NCBI GenBank assembly: GCA_028287465.1 | Contig: JAQBPO010000041.1 | Location: forward strand, 1 to 64,000 | DNA: 64,000 bases | Origin: Fibrobacterota bacterium | GTDB taxonomy: Bacteria; Fibrobacterota; Fibrobacteria; UBA11236 | Direction of reading: 5' to 3' | In this document: positions 42,318 through 50,813 of the stretch, piece after piece | Layout of the letters: the number at the start of each line of letters is the position of its first letter | How positions within the stretch are numbered: the first letter of the stretch is position 1 | The notes under the pieces: generated by a model | What the model saw: only the letters and a program-made list of their open reading frames with translations | Databases searched by the model: none | Told to the model about the DNA's origin: nothing | Translations under genes and position numbers: made by a program

Positions 42318-44246
42318 TCAAGCCGCCCGGCGGACCTCCAGGACCGACCTGACCTTGGCTATCAAATCCGCATGGGAGAAGGGTTTTCCGATGAAGGCCC
42401 GGTTGGTTTCCAGGACCCCCTGCCGCACGTGCTGATGTTCGATGAAACCGGACATGAAGAGCACCTTGACCTTGGGGTCCAGGATCTCCAGGGTCTGGGC
42501 CAGCTCCAACCCGCCCATCCCCGGCATCACCACGTCCGCCAGAAGCAGGTCGATGGGCGACTGCGCGCGATGCACCAGTTCAAGGGCCTCCTGGCCGGAT
42601 CCCGCCACCAGAACCGAATACCCCTGGCCCTCCAGGATGGAGCGCACGAGGGCGCGCTGCGAATCCTCGTCTTCCGCGATGAGCACCAGCGGGCCGGCCG
42701 TGCCGAGCGCGGCCGAGCGCAGGGCCTCGATGTTGCCCGGGTTGTGGGCGCCGTCGAAGCGGGGCCAATAGAGGCGCAGGATGGTGCCTTCGCCCCGTTG
42801 GGAGGTGACCGAGATATGGCCCCCGCTCTGCTTGATGATCCCGTAGACGGCGGAAAGGCCCAGGCCCTGGGCCCGCCCCTTGGTGGAATAGAACGGTTCG
42901 AAGATGTGCGACTTGGTCTCATCGTCCATGCCCACGCCGGAATCCTGGACGGATAGCAGTACATAGGGCCCGGAGCGGGGTTCGCCTTCCAGGGGATCCG
43001 CGGGGAAGTCCCCCGGGCGGATCTCAGCGTTGTCGGTTTCGATCAGCAATCTGCCCCCTTGGGACATGGCATCCTTGGCGTTGAGGGCCAGGTTGAGGAC
43101 GACCTGTTCCACCTGGGCCGGATCCGCCTTGATGCGGGCGATCTGGCCCCCGGGCCTGAAACAGATCTCGATGGCGGGACCCATGAATTCGCCGAGCATC
43201 TTGCGCATGTCCCTGACCACGGCGTTGAGATCGAGGACCTTGGGGGCCAGGACCTGGCGCCGGCTGAAGGCGAGCAGTTGCCGGGTCAGGGTCGCGGCCC
43301 GTTCCCCCGCGCGGAGGATTTCCCGCATATGCGGGGCCAGATCGCTGTCGTCGCCCAGTTGCGCCAGCACCAGTTCGCTGTACCCGTTCACGGCGGTGAG
43401 CAGATTGTTGAAATCATGGGCGATGCCGCCGGCCAGCCGGCCGATCACTTCCAGGCGCTGGGACATGCGGCGCCGCTCTTCGCTCTTGCGCAGCATCTCC
43501 TCCGCCCGGCGGCGCTCCGTCATGTCCGTGACGAATCCCATCCACAGCCTGGGAGTGCCGGACCGATCGCGCATGACCTTGCCGCGGTCCAGCCAGTGCA
43601 TGACTTCGCCGTCCTTGCGCCTGATGCGGTATTCGATCTGGAAGGGCCCGCGTCCTTCCAGGTGGCGGGCGCGCGCGGCGAGGACCGTGGCGCGATCCTC
43701 CTCATGCACCGCATCCTCCCAGGCCGCCTCCAGGCGCGGGAAACCTTCACGTTGGAACCCGAGCAATTCGTCCACGGGCCCGAACCATTGGCGCGCTCCG
43801 GAGGCGAGATCGCATTCATAGAGCAGATCGCAGCCGCTCTCGAGGGCCACCCGGAACCGCTCCTGGTTCTGGCGCAACTCCTCCTCGGCGTCCTTCATCC
43901 CGGTGATATCGAGGTTGACCCCCACCCACGCGATCAGGTTCCCTTCCGAGTTGCGGACGGGCATGCCGCGGCTCAACAGGTGGCGCGTTCTTCCATCGGG
44001 CGCTGGCACGTGGTATTCATGATCCCACCGGGATCCGTCCCGCATGCAGTCGCGCCATTTCCCGATCACGGATTCCATCTCTTCCGCGGGCAGGTCCGAG
44101 GCCCAGCCCCGGGCCGTGGCGTTGCCTTCCCCGTCGCATACCCAAATCCCGAAGGGGAGCGTACCGTCGAGTACGCCGATGCAAAAGGATGGAGGGGATG
44201 CGTTTCCGAGGAAATCGAGATCTAATCCGATCGGGTCCGGAGTCAT
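42318..44246 (-). CDS. Hybrid histidine kinase with two PAS domains and receiver
   Basis: 642 aa from ATG 44246, with AGGA ahead. Two PAS domains (about 20-125 and 130-250, each ending in a PAC-like DITGMKDAEEEL or DMTERRRAEEM). The HisKA phosphoacceptor is in GGIAHDFNNLL (about 275), then the ATPase lid and nucleotide site (NLALNAKDAM, DSGVGMDDE, GLGLSAVYG), and a C-terminal receiver domain with phosphorylated Asp in LLLADVVMPG (about 572) and IGKPF Lys. No membrane segment, so a cytoplasmic sensor. The output partner is not adjacent. Long open frame upstream to 44999 is rejected; it overlaps the ferritin-like gene antisense. Confidence 0.88.
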   Translation of the reverse strand: MTPDPIGLDLDFLGNASPPSFCIGVLDGTLPFGIWVCDGEGNATARGWASDLPAEEMESVIGKWRDCMRDGSRWDHEYHVPAPDGRTRHLLSRGMPVRNSEGNLIAWVGVNLDITGMKDAEEELRQNQERFRVALESGCDLLYECDLASGARQWFGPVDELLGFQREGFPRLEAAWEDAVHEEDRATVLAARARHLEGRGPFQIEYRIRRKDGEVMHWLDRGKVMRDRSGTPRLWMGFVTDMTERRRAEEMLRKSEERRRMSQRLEVIGRLAGGIAHDFNNLLTAVNGYSELVLAQLGDDSDLAPHMREILRAGERAATLTRQLLAFSRRQVLAPKVLDLNAVVRDMRKMLGEFMGPAIEICFRPGGQIARIKADPAQVEQVVLNLALNAKDAMSQGGRLLIETDNAEIRPGDFPADPLEGEPRSGPYVLLSVQDSGVGMDDETKSHIFEPFYSTKGRAQGLGLSAVYGIIKQSGGHISVTSQRGEGTILRLYWPRFDGAHNPGNIEALRSAALGTAGPLVLIAEDEDSQRALVRSILEGQGYSVLVAGSGQEALELVHRAQSPIDLLLADVVMPGMGGLELAQTLEILDPKVKVLFMSGFIEHQHVRQGVLETNRAFIGKPFSHADLIAKVRSVLEVRRAA

Positions 44247-44420
44247 GGGCGCGTCCTGACGTTGGATCCCCAGCAATATAAAGATCCAGGGCCGCCCGCA
44301 AAAGGATTTTCGCCGCGCACGAAAAAACCCTGGCCCCCATGCAAAAGGTATTTTAAAGGAAAGCGTCGCGACCCGCGCCGCCGCAAGCATGGACCGGCCC
44401 CGTCGCCGGAAGGAGTCCGC

Positions 44421-44951
44421 ATGAACGAAGGCACGCTCACCGACGTCAGCACCCTGCGCGAAAGGGCCCGCAAGCATATCAGCGAAGGGGCCGTTACCGA
44501 GGGGTATTCCGCCGATCGCGAAACCGTTCTCAAACTCCTCAACGAGGCCCTCGCGACCGAAATCGTCTGCACCTTGCGCTACCGCCGCCATTATTTCATG
44601 GCCAATGGCGTGAACGCGGAATCCGTTAAGCTGGAATTCAAGGAGCACGCGGATCAGGAATTGGAACATGCCGATCTCATCGCCGAGCGGATCGTGCAAT
44701 TGGGCGGGGCCCCGGATTTCAATCCGGCCGGATTGACCGAGCGCAGCCACGCCGAATACATGGAAGGCACCAACCTTGAAGACATGATCAAGGAAGATCT
44801 GGTGGCGGAACGCATCGCCATCGACAGCTATCGGGAGATGATCCAGTATTTCGGCGACAAGGATCCCACCAGCCGCAGGTTGCTGGAAACCATCCTGGCC
44901 ACGGAAGAAGAGCATGCCGAGGATCTTTCCAGCCTGCTCGTGAAGAATTGA
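44421..44951 (+). CDS. Ferritin-like (bacterioferritin-type) diiron protein
   Basis: 176 aa from ATG 44421 (GGAAGGAG upstream). The four-helix-bundle diiron ligands are visible: LNEALATEI (Glu), EFKEHADQELEHADL (Glu and His), AERIAIDSYREMI, and ATEEEHAEDL (Glu and His). Family members store iron or handle peroxides, and some act in DNA protection. The length is near bacterioferritin, but the haem-binding Met is not evident. It is divergent from the histidine kinase gene (174-base shared upstream region) and is followed by two small membrane-protein genes. Confidence 0.8.
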   Translation: MNEGTLTDVSTLRERARKHISEGAVTEGYSADRETVLKLLNEALATEIVCTLRYRRHYFMANGVNAESVKLEFKEHADQELEHADLIAERIVQLGGAPDFNPAGLTERSHAEYMEGTNLEDMIKEDLVAERIAIDSYREMIQYFGDKDPTSRRLLETILATEEEHAEDLSSLLVKN

Positions 44952-44975
44952 CGGGAAGCGCAACCGGGAGGATCC

Positions 44976-45212
44976 ATGGCCGACGAGAATGAAGACCATT
45001 TGCCGATGAATTCGAAATTCGATTGGTTCAAGATCGTGGTCGTGCTCGCCGGGCTGTTCCTGATCAACGTCCTGGCCTTCCTGGTCTCATTCGGAGCCGG
45101 GGTCATCATCACCTTGCCGCTCACCATTTTCCTGGCCTTCCTGCTTATCCGGGACATCGCGCCCAGGCACCGCTTTCCGCGGGGAAGGTCCCCGCAAGGA
45201 ACAATCCCATGA
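44976..45212 (+). CDS. Small membrane protein
   Basis: 78 aa, with GGGAGGATCC before the ATG, a good ribosome-binding site. One long or two short hydrophobic segments (about 19-40, 44-60) carry the sequence IVVVLAGLFLINVLAFLV and IITLPLTIFLAFLL, and a positively charged end follows. No family recognised. It starts 24 bases after the ferritin-like gene, and its stop overlaps the next gene (ATGA), so the three probably form one operon. Confidence 0.65.
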   Translation: MADENEDHLPMNSKFDWFKIVVVLAGLFLINVLAFLVSFGAGVIITLPLTIFLAFLLIRDIAPRHRFPRGRSPQGTIP

Positions 45213-45523
45213 ACGAGAAACCCGAAATCGGGACCTTTGGAGACGATAGGAACGAACCCGGGCTTCCCAGGCGGCCGGGGCTCCGCAGGGGACCTCCGGC
45301 CGGTTGGCGCATGGCCACGGTCGCGTCCAGCCTCCTGCTCTTGAGCGCCGTGGCGGGGATGGCTTCGCTCCTGGCGGGCGCCGTGCTTCTCCTGCCGCTG
45401 GCGATCCTCGCCGCGCCGCTCATCCTCCGACGCCGCATGCGTCGGACCGGGGGCGGGCCCATCGGCGGGGGGAAATTCCCGTGGCGGCGGATGACGGGGT
45501 TCCGGGGACCCAGACCGGCCTGA
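45209..45523 (+). CDS. Small membrane protein, basic
   Basis: 104 aa, from the ATG that overlaps the previous stop (ATGA). Residues about 36-70 are hydrophobic (ASSLLLLSAVAGMASLLAGA, LLPLAILAAPLI), flanked by Arg/Gly-rich ends. Probably two membrane segments. Not recognised. Third gene of the ferritin-like operon; converges with the GT-C-like gene after 31 bases. Confidence 0.55.
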   Translation: MNEKPEIGTFGDDRNEPGLPRRPGLRRGPPAGWRMATVASSLLLLSAVAGMASLLAGAVLLLPLAILAAPLILRRRMRRTGGGPIGGGKFPWRRMTGFRGPRPA

Positions 45524-45554
45524 GATCCGCATTCCGGAATCGGAGCGATCGGCC

Positions 45555-47186
45555 TCAATCCGGCGGCTGGCGCCGCCACAATTCCATATTGTATCCATGG
45601 GGCGGAAGCCGCAGGATGCCTGCGGGCTCGTAACCCGCGTACAATCCGTCCTCCCCCGGATAGAGAAGGCCTTCGTCCCTGGCCAGGCGCAATCCCATGA
45701 TCCAATCCGGATCGAAACGATCCTGCAGGGCCGCCATGCGCAGGAAATACCCCTCCGCGGGTCCCAGGTAGGGCAACGCTTCCGGCGACAACAAGCCGTG
45801 GGTGTCCAGGATGCGCGCATGGGACCAATACCCGATGGCCCCTACCTCATCGATCATGACCAAGGGAACCTTGCCCGGCGCCGCCAGGGAATCCACGATG
45901 CGAGCGGCTTGGCGGTAACGCCCCTCGCGCGCCGCTTCCGCGAACACGTGCTTTTGCGGCAGCCGTTGCCGGAAGCTCTGGGCGGGGACATAGGCGAGGA
46001 ACGCGAGCAGAACCGCCCACGCGGCCTTGGAGGGAAGGCGGTCCCGGGCCAGGCGCCCTATTCCCGCGGCCAGGAAGAGGATCAGGAACGGAAGCACGGG
46101 CAGGTAATACCAGGTGAAAAGGATATAGCTGGAGCGGGTGACCGTGAAGAACAGGAAGTACAGGAAGGGCCAGGCCAGCAATTCCCAGGGGACCGCGCGT
46201 CCCGTGACTCCGGTTCCGGCACCAGGATCCCCTGGGCGCCGCGGCCGCAGGAATCCGGCGGCCGCGGCCGCCATGGCGGCCAGGTTCGCCAAGGTGACAA
46301 CCGTGGTACCCCCCAGGCAGGGCCCTTTGTAGAATACGTTCAGGATCCACGACCGCAGGCCTTCCGCGAAACCCACGTGGATTTCCAGGCGCTTGGCGAG
46401 GATGGAATGGGGCAGCCAACGGCCGTATGCATACAGGTTGAAGGCGAAGAACCCGGCAAGGCCAAGGGCGGACGCGGCGGCGCATAGGATCAAGCCGCCC
46501 GAGGGGCGGGTCAAGCCGCCCGAGGGGCGGGCCAAGCCGCGCGAAGGGCGGCCGCCCTCCTTGCGCCAGCGCAGGAGGATGAGCACGGCGGGCAGCAAGG
46601 CGCCTTCGGGACGGGCCAGGGGAGCCAGAAAGGCCACGGCCGCCAGGCCGCGCAGACCGGCCGCACCCGCTGAGCCGGCCGGAGGGGAGGACCCGGACCG
46701 CGATGGAGCCGCGTAGAATGCGAACCAGGAGCCGGCCAGGGCCAAGGCCGTATACATGGGCGTTTCCATCCCATAGGCCGAAACCGCCAGGAAGTTGACG
46801 CTGAGGGCGTATGCCGCCAGGGCCAGCAGGGCATAGGGTTCGGCCAAATCCAGGCCCCGCCTGGCGATGCGGTACAGAAAGAAGAGGCCGACCAGGTCCC
46901 ATGCCAGGTTGGTGAAGTAAGCCAGGGAAAGGTAATCGGAGGTCCGCAGCACGGCCCCCTCCAGGGCCAGGATGGCGGTATGGAGCGGGGTGCTGGTCGC
47001 GCAGACGGGATTCCACGCGGACATGACGGGTCCCAGGCCGGCGTTCCAGGATCGGGCATGGGCGAGGGTGATATAGGCGTCGTCGCAGATGAGGATGCCG
47101 AAGGCGTGCTTCAGGAAGGCATAGGCGGAAAGGCAGGCGGCCAGGCCGATCAGTCCCGGCAGGCCGGCGAAGCGGGAGGCCTTCAC
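45555..47186 (-). CDS. Polytopic membrane protein, GT-C glycosyltransferase-like
   Basis: 543 aa, GTG start. About 10-12 membrane segments. A DDAYITLAHARSWNAG segment near the N terminus follows the DD motif seen in GT-C transferases such as ArnT or PMT relatives, and a soluble C-terminal part contains YWSHARILDTHGLLSPEAL, as in similar membrane proteins that add sugars from lipid-linked donors. Acceptor unknown; a role with the glycan genes or pilin is guesswork. Around residue 215-235 a 7-residue unit (ARPSGGL-like) is repeated three times, from a 21-bp DNA repeat. Lies 7 bases after pilB on the same strand. Confidence 0.65.
   Translation of the reverse strand: MKASRFAGLPGLIGLAACLSAYAFLKHAFGILICDDAYITLAHARSWNAGLGPVMSAWNPVCATSTPLHTAILALEGAVLRTSDYLSLAYFTNLAWDLVGLFFLYRIARRGLDLAEPYALLALAAYALSVNFLAVSAYGMETPMYTALALAGSWFAFYAAPSRSGSSPPAGSAGAAGLRGLAAVAFLAPLARPEGALLPAVLILLRWRKEGGRPSRGLARPSGGLTRPSGGLILCAAASALGLAGFFAFNLYAYGRWLPHSILAKRLEIHVGFAEGLRSWILNVFYKGPCLGGTTVVTLANLAAMAAAAAGFLRPRRPGDPGAGTGVTGRAVPWELLAWPFLYFLFFTVTRSSYILFTWYYLPVLPFLILFLAAGIGRLARDRLPSKAAWAVLLAFLAYVPAQSFRQRLPQKHVFAEAAREGRYRQAARIVDSLAAPGKVPLVMIDEVGAIGYWSHARILDTHGLLSPEALPYLGPAEGYFLRMAALQDRFDPDWIMGLRLARDEGLLYPGEDGLYAGYEPAGILRLPPHGYNMELWRRQPPD
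46490..46552. repeat. Three 21-bp tandem repeats inside the GT-C-like gene
   Basis: Three consecutive 21-bp units (46490-46510, 46511-46531, 46532-46552). The first two are identical, the third differs at four positions. The unit is in frame and gives a RPSxGLx heptad repeat. Confidence 0.8.
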
Positions 47187-47193
47187 CGGTTCT

Positions 47194-49116
47194 TTACATT
47201 TCGGCTTGGGACACCGAGACCACCTGCTCGATGGTGGTGAGCCCGGCCAGCGCCTTTTCCAGGCCGTCGCGCCGGAGGGTGGCCATGCCCAGGGTGCGGA
47301 TGGCGTACATCTTGATCTCCTCGCTCGACTTGCGCTCGAGGATCATCTTGTGGACGTGCTCGTCCGGCACCAGCAATTCGAAGAGGGCGAGACGGCCGCG
47401 GTAACCGGTATTGTTGCAGGCCATGCATCCCTTGCCCTGGTAGAACGGGGTCCCGGGGCGGATGCCGATGCCCTCGAGCACGACGTCCGGAACCTGGATC
47501 TGCTGCTTGCATTTTTCGCAGATGCGGCGGACCAGCCGCTGGGCCAGGACGCCCTTCACGCAGGAAGTGACCAGGAAGGGTTCCACGCCCATGTCCAGGA
47601 GACGCGTAAAGGCTCCGGCGGCATCGTTGGTATGCAAGGTGCTTATGACGAGATGGCCCGTGAGCGCGGCCTGGATCGCCATTTCGGACGTTTCCTTATC
47701 GCGCATTTCCCCGAGCATGATGACGTCGGGATCCTGGCGCAGGATGGCGCGCATGCCCGCCGCGAAGGTGAACCCGGCCAGGTTGTTGATCTGGCCCTGG
47801 GAAATGCCGGGGATGTTCTTTTCCACCGGGTCTTCCATGGTCACGACGTTCACGGAGGGCGAGGCCACCTTCTGGATGAAGGCGTAGAGGGTGCTGGATT
47901 TTCCGCTTCCGGTCGGGCCGGTGGTCAGCAGGATCCCGTCGGGCAGCTCGATCAGCTGGTTGATGACGGGATAGACCGATTTGGAGAAGCCGATCTTGTC
48001 GATGGTGGCGATCTCGGAATTCGGATCGATGATGCGGAGCACCATCTTCTCGACGACGCCGCGCGACCGCAGCAGCAAGGGGAAGGTCGAAAGGCGCAAG
48101 TCCACCTCCTTGCCCTTGTATTGGATATGCGCGCGCCCGTCCAGGGGCTTGCGCTTTTCGGCGATGTCCATGCCGCCCAGCACCTTGAGGCGCGAGATGA
48201 TCTGCACCATCAGGCGCGCCGGGATCGGGTTCTGCTCCATGAGTTCGCCGTCGATGCGGTACCGGATGCGCATATTGCGCTCCTGGGGCTCCAGATGGAT
48301 GTCGGATGCGCCCAGGCGGATGGCTTCGCTCACGATCAGGTTCACGATCTTGATGATCTGGCGGCCTTCTTCGTCGCCGCCCTGCCCGATTCCGTCCTCT
48401 TCCTTGAGGGTCTTGTCGTTGGCCGCCTGGTCCAGCACCAGGTCCTTGTCCTCGTCCCCGCCGATCAGATCGCTGAGGGATTCCTTGCCGCCCACGTAGG
48501 CGCGGCCGATCGCGGCGAGGATCTCGGCCTCCGTGCCGATCACGGGCTCCACGTCCTTGCCGGTCTTGAACTTGATATGGTCCAGGGAGCGCAGGTTGGT
48601 GGGATCCACCATGGCCACGGTGAGGACGCCGTTGTTCTCGTACAACGGGATGACCTTATAGGACCGGGCCATCTCCTCGGTGATCATGCGCGTGATGGTC
48701 TGGTTGAACTTGAAATTCTCGAGATTGATATGCTGGAGATCCAGCTGGGCCGCCAGAACGTCGAGGAGCTTGGTTTCTTCGATGAAACCCAGCTTGACCA
48801 GGGCCTTGCCCAAGGGCAGGTTCATCGCCTTCTGCTGGGACAATCCTTCCTGCAGCTGGGCCGCCGATATGTACCCCTGGTCGACCAGGATTTCGCCGAT
48901 GCGCTTGCGGTAGGACAGCTCGAGCTGCTTGCCGAGCACCGCGTTCAGGGTGTCTTCGTCGATGAAGCCCAATTTGACCAGGACGGTGCCCAGGCTGATG
49001 CCGGTGCTGGAATGCTGCTCCAGGGCGTGTTCGAGCTGCTGGGCGTCGATATAGCCCTGCGCGAGGAGGATCTCCCCCACTTTCCGCTTATTGCGTTTGA
49101 CCTGTTGTATGCTCAT
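47194..49116 (-). CDS. pilB: Type IV pilus assembly ATPase PilB / GspE family
   Basis: 640 aa. Two tandem N-terminal MshEN/GspE-N domains (about 10-65 and 68-125), each with GEIL..QGYI and a LG..LVKLGFI repeat, typical of cyclic di-GMP-binding N domains. The C-terminal ATPase has Walker A GPTGSGKSS (about 400-408), the Asp box VVTMEDP, Walker B-like DPDVIMLGEMRD, His box HTNDAAG, and zinc Cys CEKCKQQ with CMACNNTGYRGR. It powers pilin polymerisation at the inner membrane. Gene lies downstream of thiL on the minus strand and apart from the pilM-Q operon. The ATG at 49116 is preceded only by a weak site. Confidence 0.93.
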   Translation of the reverse strand: MSIQQVKRNKRKVGEILLAQGYIDAQQLEHALEQHSSTGISLGTVLVKLGFIDEDTLNAVLGKQLELSYRKRIGEILVDQGYISAAQLQEGLSQQKAMNLPLGKALVKLGFIEETKLLDVLAAQLDLQHINLENFKFNQTITRMITEEMARSYKVIPLYENNGVLTVAMVDPTNLRSLDHIKFKTGKDVEPVIGTEAEILAAIGRAYVGGKESLSDLIGGDEDKDLVLDQAANDKTLKEEDGIGQGGDEEGRQIIKIVNLIVSEAIRLGASDIHLEPQERNMRIRYRIDGELMEQNPIPARLMVQIISRLKVLGGMDIAEKRKPLDGRAHIQYKGKEVDLRLSTFPLLLRSRGVVEKMVLRIIDPNSEIATIDKIGFSKSVYPVINQLIELPDGILLTTGPTGSGKSSTLYAFIQKVASPSVNVVTMEDPVEKNIPGISQGQINNLAGFTFAAGMRAILRQDPDVIMLGEMRDKETSEMAIQAALTGHLVISTLHTNDAAGAFTRLLDMGVEPFLVTSCVKGVLAQRLVRRICEKCKQQIQVPDVVLEGIGIRPGTPFYQGKGCMACNNTGYRGRLALFELLVPDEHVHKMILERKSSEEIKMYAIRTLGMATLRRDGLEKALAGLTTIEQVVSVSQAEM

Positions 49117-49143
49117 CGGTTCCGTATCGTGCGCGGGCGGCCG

Positions 49144-50124
49144 CTAGTGGCTCCACCCCGCGGCCTGCATTTCCTTTTCCGTTCCCGTCCCGTCCAAGAT
49201 GCCAACGCCTTCCCCGGCACTCACCTTTCCGATTTCCCGCACCTGCGCGAGCCCGCCGATAAGGCCGAGCTCCGCCGCGGAAAAATCGCCGGTGAAAAGG
49301 AGCTGGTACTCCTCCCCCCCGTTAAGGACCCAATCCGTCCACCCCTCCCCGCCGGGCAGATGGACCAGGCCGCCGTCATAGGGAAGCTTACCCCATTCCA
49401 CGGTCAGCCTGCAACCGGACTGCCGGGAAAGATGCCAGAGTTCCGAGGAAAGCCCGTCGCTGATGTCGATGGCCGCCGCGGGGTGGGCGCACGCCGCCAG
49501 GGCGGGTCCCAGGTCCAAGGGCGGCGATGGGCGGAGGTGAGCGGCGAAATAACGTTCCCACTCCTTTTCCCGGCCTCCGGGGCGGTTTCCCGCGCGGAGG
49601 AGCGCAAGGCCGGCCGCCGAGCCGCCCAGGCTCCCGCTTACGTAGATGCGGTGCCCGGGCCGGGCGTTCGATCGCAGCAGGGAATGCCCCTCCACCCGTC
49701 CCAGAACCGTAAAGGTGAAAAATCCTTCGCCATCCTTGCGGACGGTGTCGCCTCCCGCCACGCGGAAGCCGAAGCGTTGCTCCAGGCCGGAAAGGACCGC
49801 TCCCAGGCGGGCGATTTGCGCCTCGTCCCAGGAAGAGAGGGCGCCCAGGTTGAGGAAGGCCAGGGTGGCGCGCCCGCCCATGGCATTGATGTCGGAAAGG
49901 TTGGAGAGCAGGGCCTTTTCCAGCGCCGCTTCCGGCGAGGCCCAATCGAGGCGGTAGTGGATGCCTTCTACGCTGGTATCGGTTGAAATCGCCCAGGTCT
50001 CGCCGCCCACCTTCATCAGGTAACCATCGTCCCCCAGGCCTTGGCCGTCGCGGGAGAAGTGGGATGCGTCGAAAAGGGTTTCGATCAGGGAGAACTCCCT
50101 GCCCGCGGCGAAAAAACGGTTCAA
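49144..50124 (-). CDS. thiL: Thiamine-monophosphate kinase
   Basis: 326 aa from TTG 50124, which overlaps the stop of the small gene 50121-50285 (TTGA). Motifs: GDDGYLM (Mg2+ and nucleotide), ISTDTSVEGIHY, LSNLSDINAMGG, AGGDTVR and IDISDGLSSELWHL, all typical of ThiL. The enzyme phosphorylates thiamine monophosphate to the active cofactor. The frame is also open from an ATG at 50217, but the extension is Arg-rich, not conserved and overlaps the small gene. Downstream is pilB, so the vitamin enzyme is in an otherwise pilus-related run. Confidence 0.88.
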   Translation of the reverse strand: MNRFFAAGREFSLIETLFDASHFSRDGQGLGDDGYLMKVGGETWAISTDTSVEGIHYRLDWASPEAALEKALLSNLSDINAMGGRATLAFLNLGALSSWDEAQIARLGAVLSGLEQRFGFRVAGGDTVRKDGEGFFTFTVLGRVEGHSLLRSNARPGHRIYVSGSLGGSAAGLALLRAGNRPGGREKEWERYFAAHLRPSPPLDLGPALAACAHPAAAIDISDGLSSELWHLSRQSGCRLTVEWGKLPYDGGLVHLPGGEGWTDWVLNGGEEYQLLFTGDFSAAELGLIGGLAQVREIGKVSAGEGVGILDGTGTEKEMQAAGWSH

Positions 50125-50285
50125 GGAGCCGTGCCGGCCAGGTAGGGCGCGGAAACGGGAGCGCGGCCGTCCTCCTGATGCGCCGGCTTCTTCTTGCGCA
50201 TGGTCTTGGACGCGCATTGCATCATGCCGACCACCACGCCGATCAGGATGAAAACCATTATCATCAATCGCATGCCTCGAGTCAT
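50121..50285 (-). CDS. Small single-span membrane protein overlapping thiL start
   Basis: 54 aa. AGGAGAGG stands 5 bases ahead of the ATG at 50285, an excellent ribosome-binding site, and a perfect TATAAT (50323-50318, minus strand) lies about 35 bases upstream. The protein has one membrane segment (LMIMVFILIGVVVGMM) followed by Cys, a basic run KTMRKKKP and a short Pro-rich tail. Its TGA overlaps the thiL TTG start (TTGA), which couples the two. No family recognised. It is too short for most gene finders. Confidence 0.6.
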   Translation of the reverse strand: MTRGMRLMIMVFILIGVVVGMMQCASKTMRKKKPAHQEDGRAPVSAPYLAGTAP

Positions 50286-50317
50286 AGACACCTCTCCTGA
50301 ATCCGTCCTCAGGTCAA

Positions 50318-50323
50318 ATTATA
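50318..50323 (-). promoter_or_regulatory. -10 box for the small membrane gene and thiL
   Basis: Perfect TATAAT on the minus strand, about 32 bases before the start at 50285. No clear -35 box; the region upstream is the tail of the PEGA gene. Confidence 0.45.
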
Positions 50324-50362
50324 GCTGGAAACCGGGGTGGCGCCCATTGGATCCGCATGGAA

Positions 50363-50746
50363 TCAGGGAGCGTCCGCGGGCGAAAGCGTAATGTCCAGGC
50401 GCACGTTCTGCCTTGGAGCGATGCCGAAACGGCTCTCCTGGGGCTTGAACCCGGGTTTGGAGACGCTGACCACGTGATTGCCCGGGGCCACCGACACCAG
50501 CCAGACATCCTTGTCGAGATATTGGCCGTCCAGGGCGATTTCCACGTCGTCGGGATCGATCTGCAGCCATAAAAGGCCATAGGCGGGAAGGGCGGGAGCC
50601 AGCGGCGACGCGCCGGGAGCCAGCGGGGACGCGGCCGGATCCGGGAATGCCCCGGAAAGCAGGAAGAGCAAGGCGAGGGACCATCCGAGAAGCGGAAGGG
50701 ACCGGGGAAATGCGGGCGTGGAGCGGAGGGCCGGGGTATCGATCAC
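50363..50746 (-). CDS. PEGA-domain protein with signal sequence
   Basis: 127 aa from GTG 50746. A hydrophobic N-terminal segment (LGWSLALLFLLSGAFP) is a signal peptide or anchor. A duplicated ASPLAPG/ASPLAPA linker follows, and the C-terminal 70 residues form a PEGA-type beta domain (PDDVEIALDGQYLDK, VAPGNHVVSVSKPGFKP). PEGA domains are found on surface and periplasmic proteins, usually as ligand- or protein-binding units. A TATAAT box ends 8 bases before the start, so the mRNA may be leaderless. Divergent from the ABC ATPase gene. Confidence 0.65.
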   Translation of the reverse strand: MIDTPALRSTPAFPRSLPLLGWSLALLFLLSGAFPDPAASPLAPGASPLAPALPAYGLLWLQIDPDDVEIALDGQYLDKDVWLVSVAPGNHVVSVSKPGFKPQESRFGIAPRQNVRLDITLSPADAP

Positions 50747-50754
50747 TGCGGAAA

Positions 50755-50763
50755 ATTATAACA
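50755..50763 (-). promoter_or_regulatory. Extended -10 promoter of the PEGA gene
   Basis: On the minus strand TGTTATAAT, a TGn extended -10 joined to perfect TATAAT (50760-50755). It stands 8 bases before the GTG at 50746, so transcription would start at or next to the start codon. No good -35 needed for extended -10 promoters. Confidence 0.6.
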
Positions 50764-50813
50764 TTCTTTGCGACCCCGGATTCACGGGCGCGCGCGGTTC
50801 GAAGGCGGAGCGG

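Noticed and set aside
47206-49986. A 926-codon plus-strand frame opposite pilB and thiL
   Set aside because: Antisense to two unmistakable genes; no start signal and no motif.
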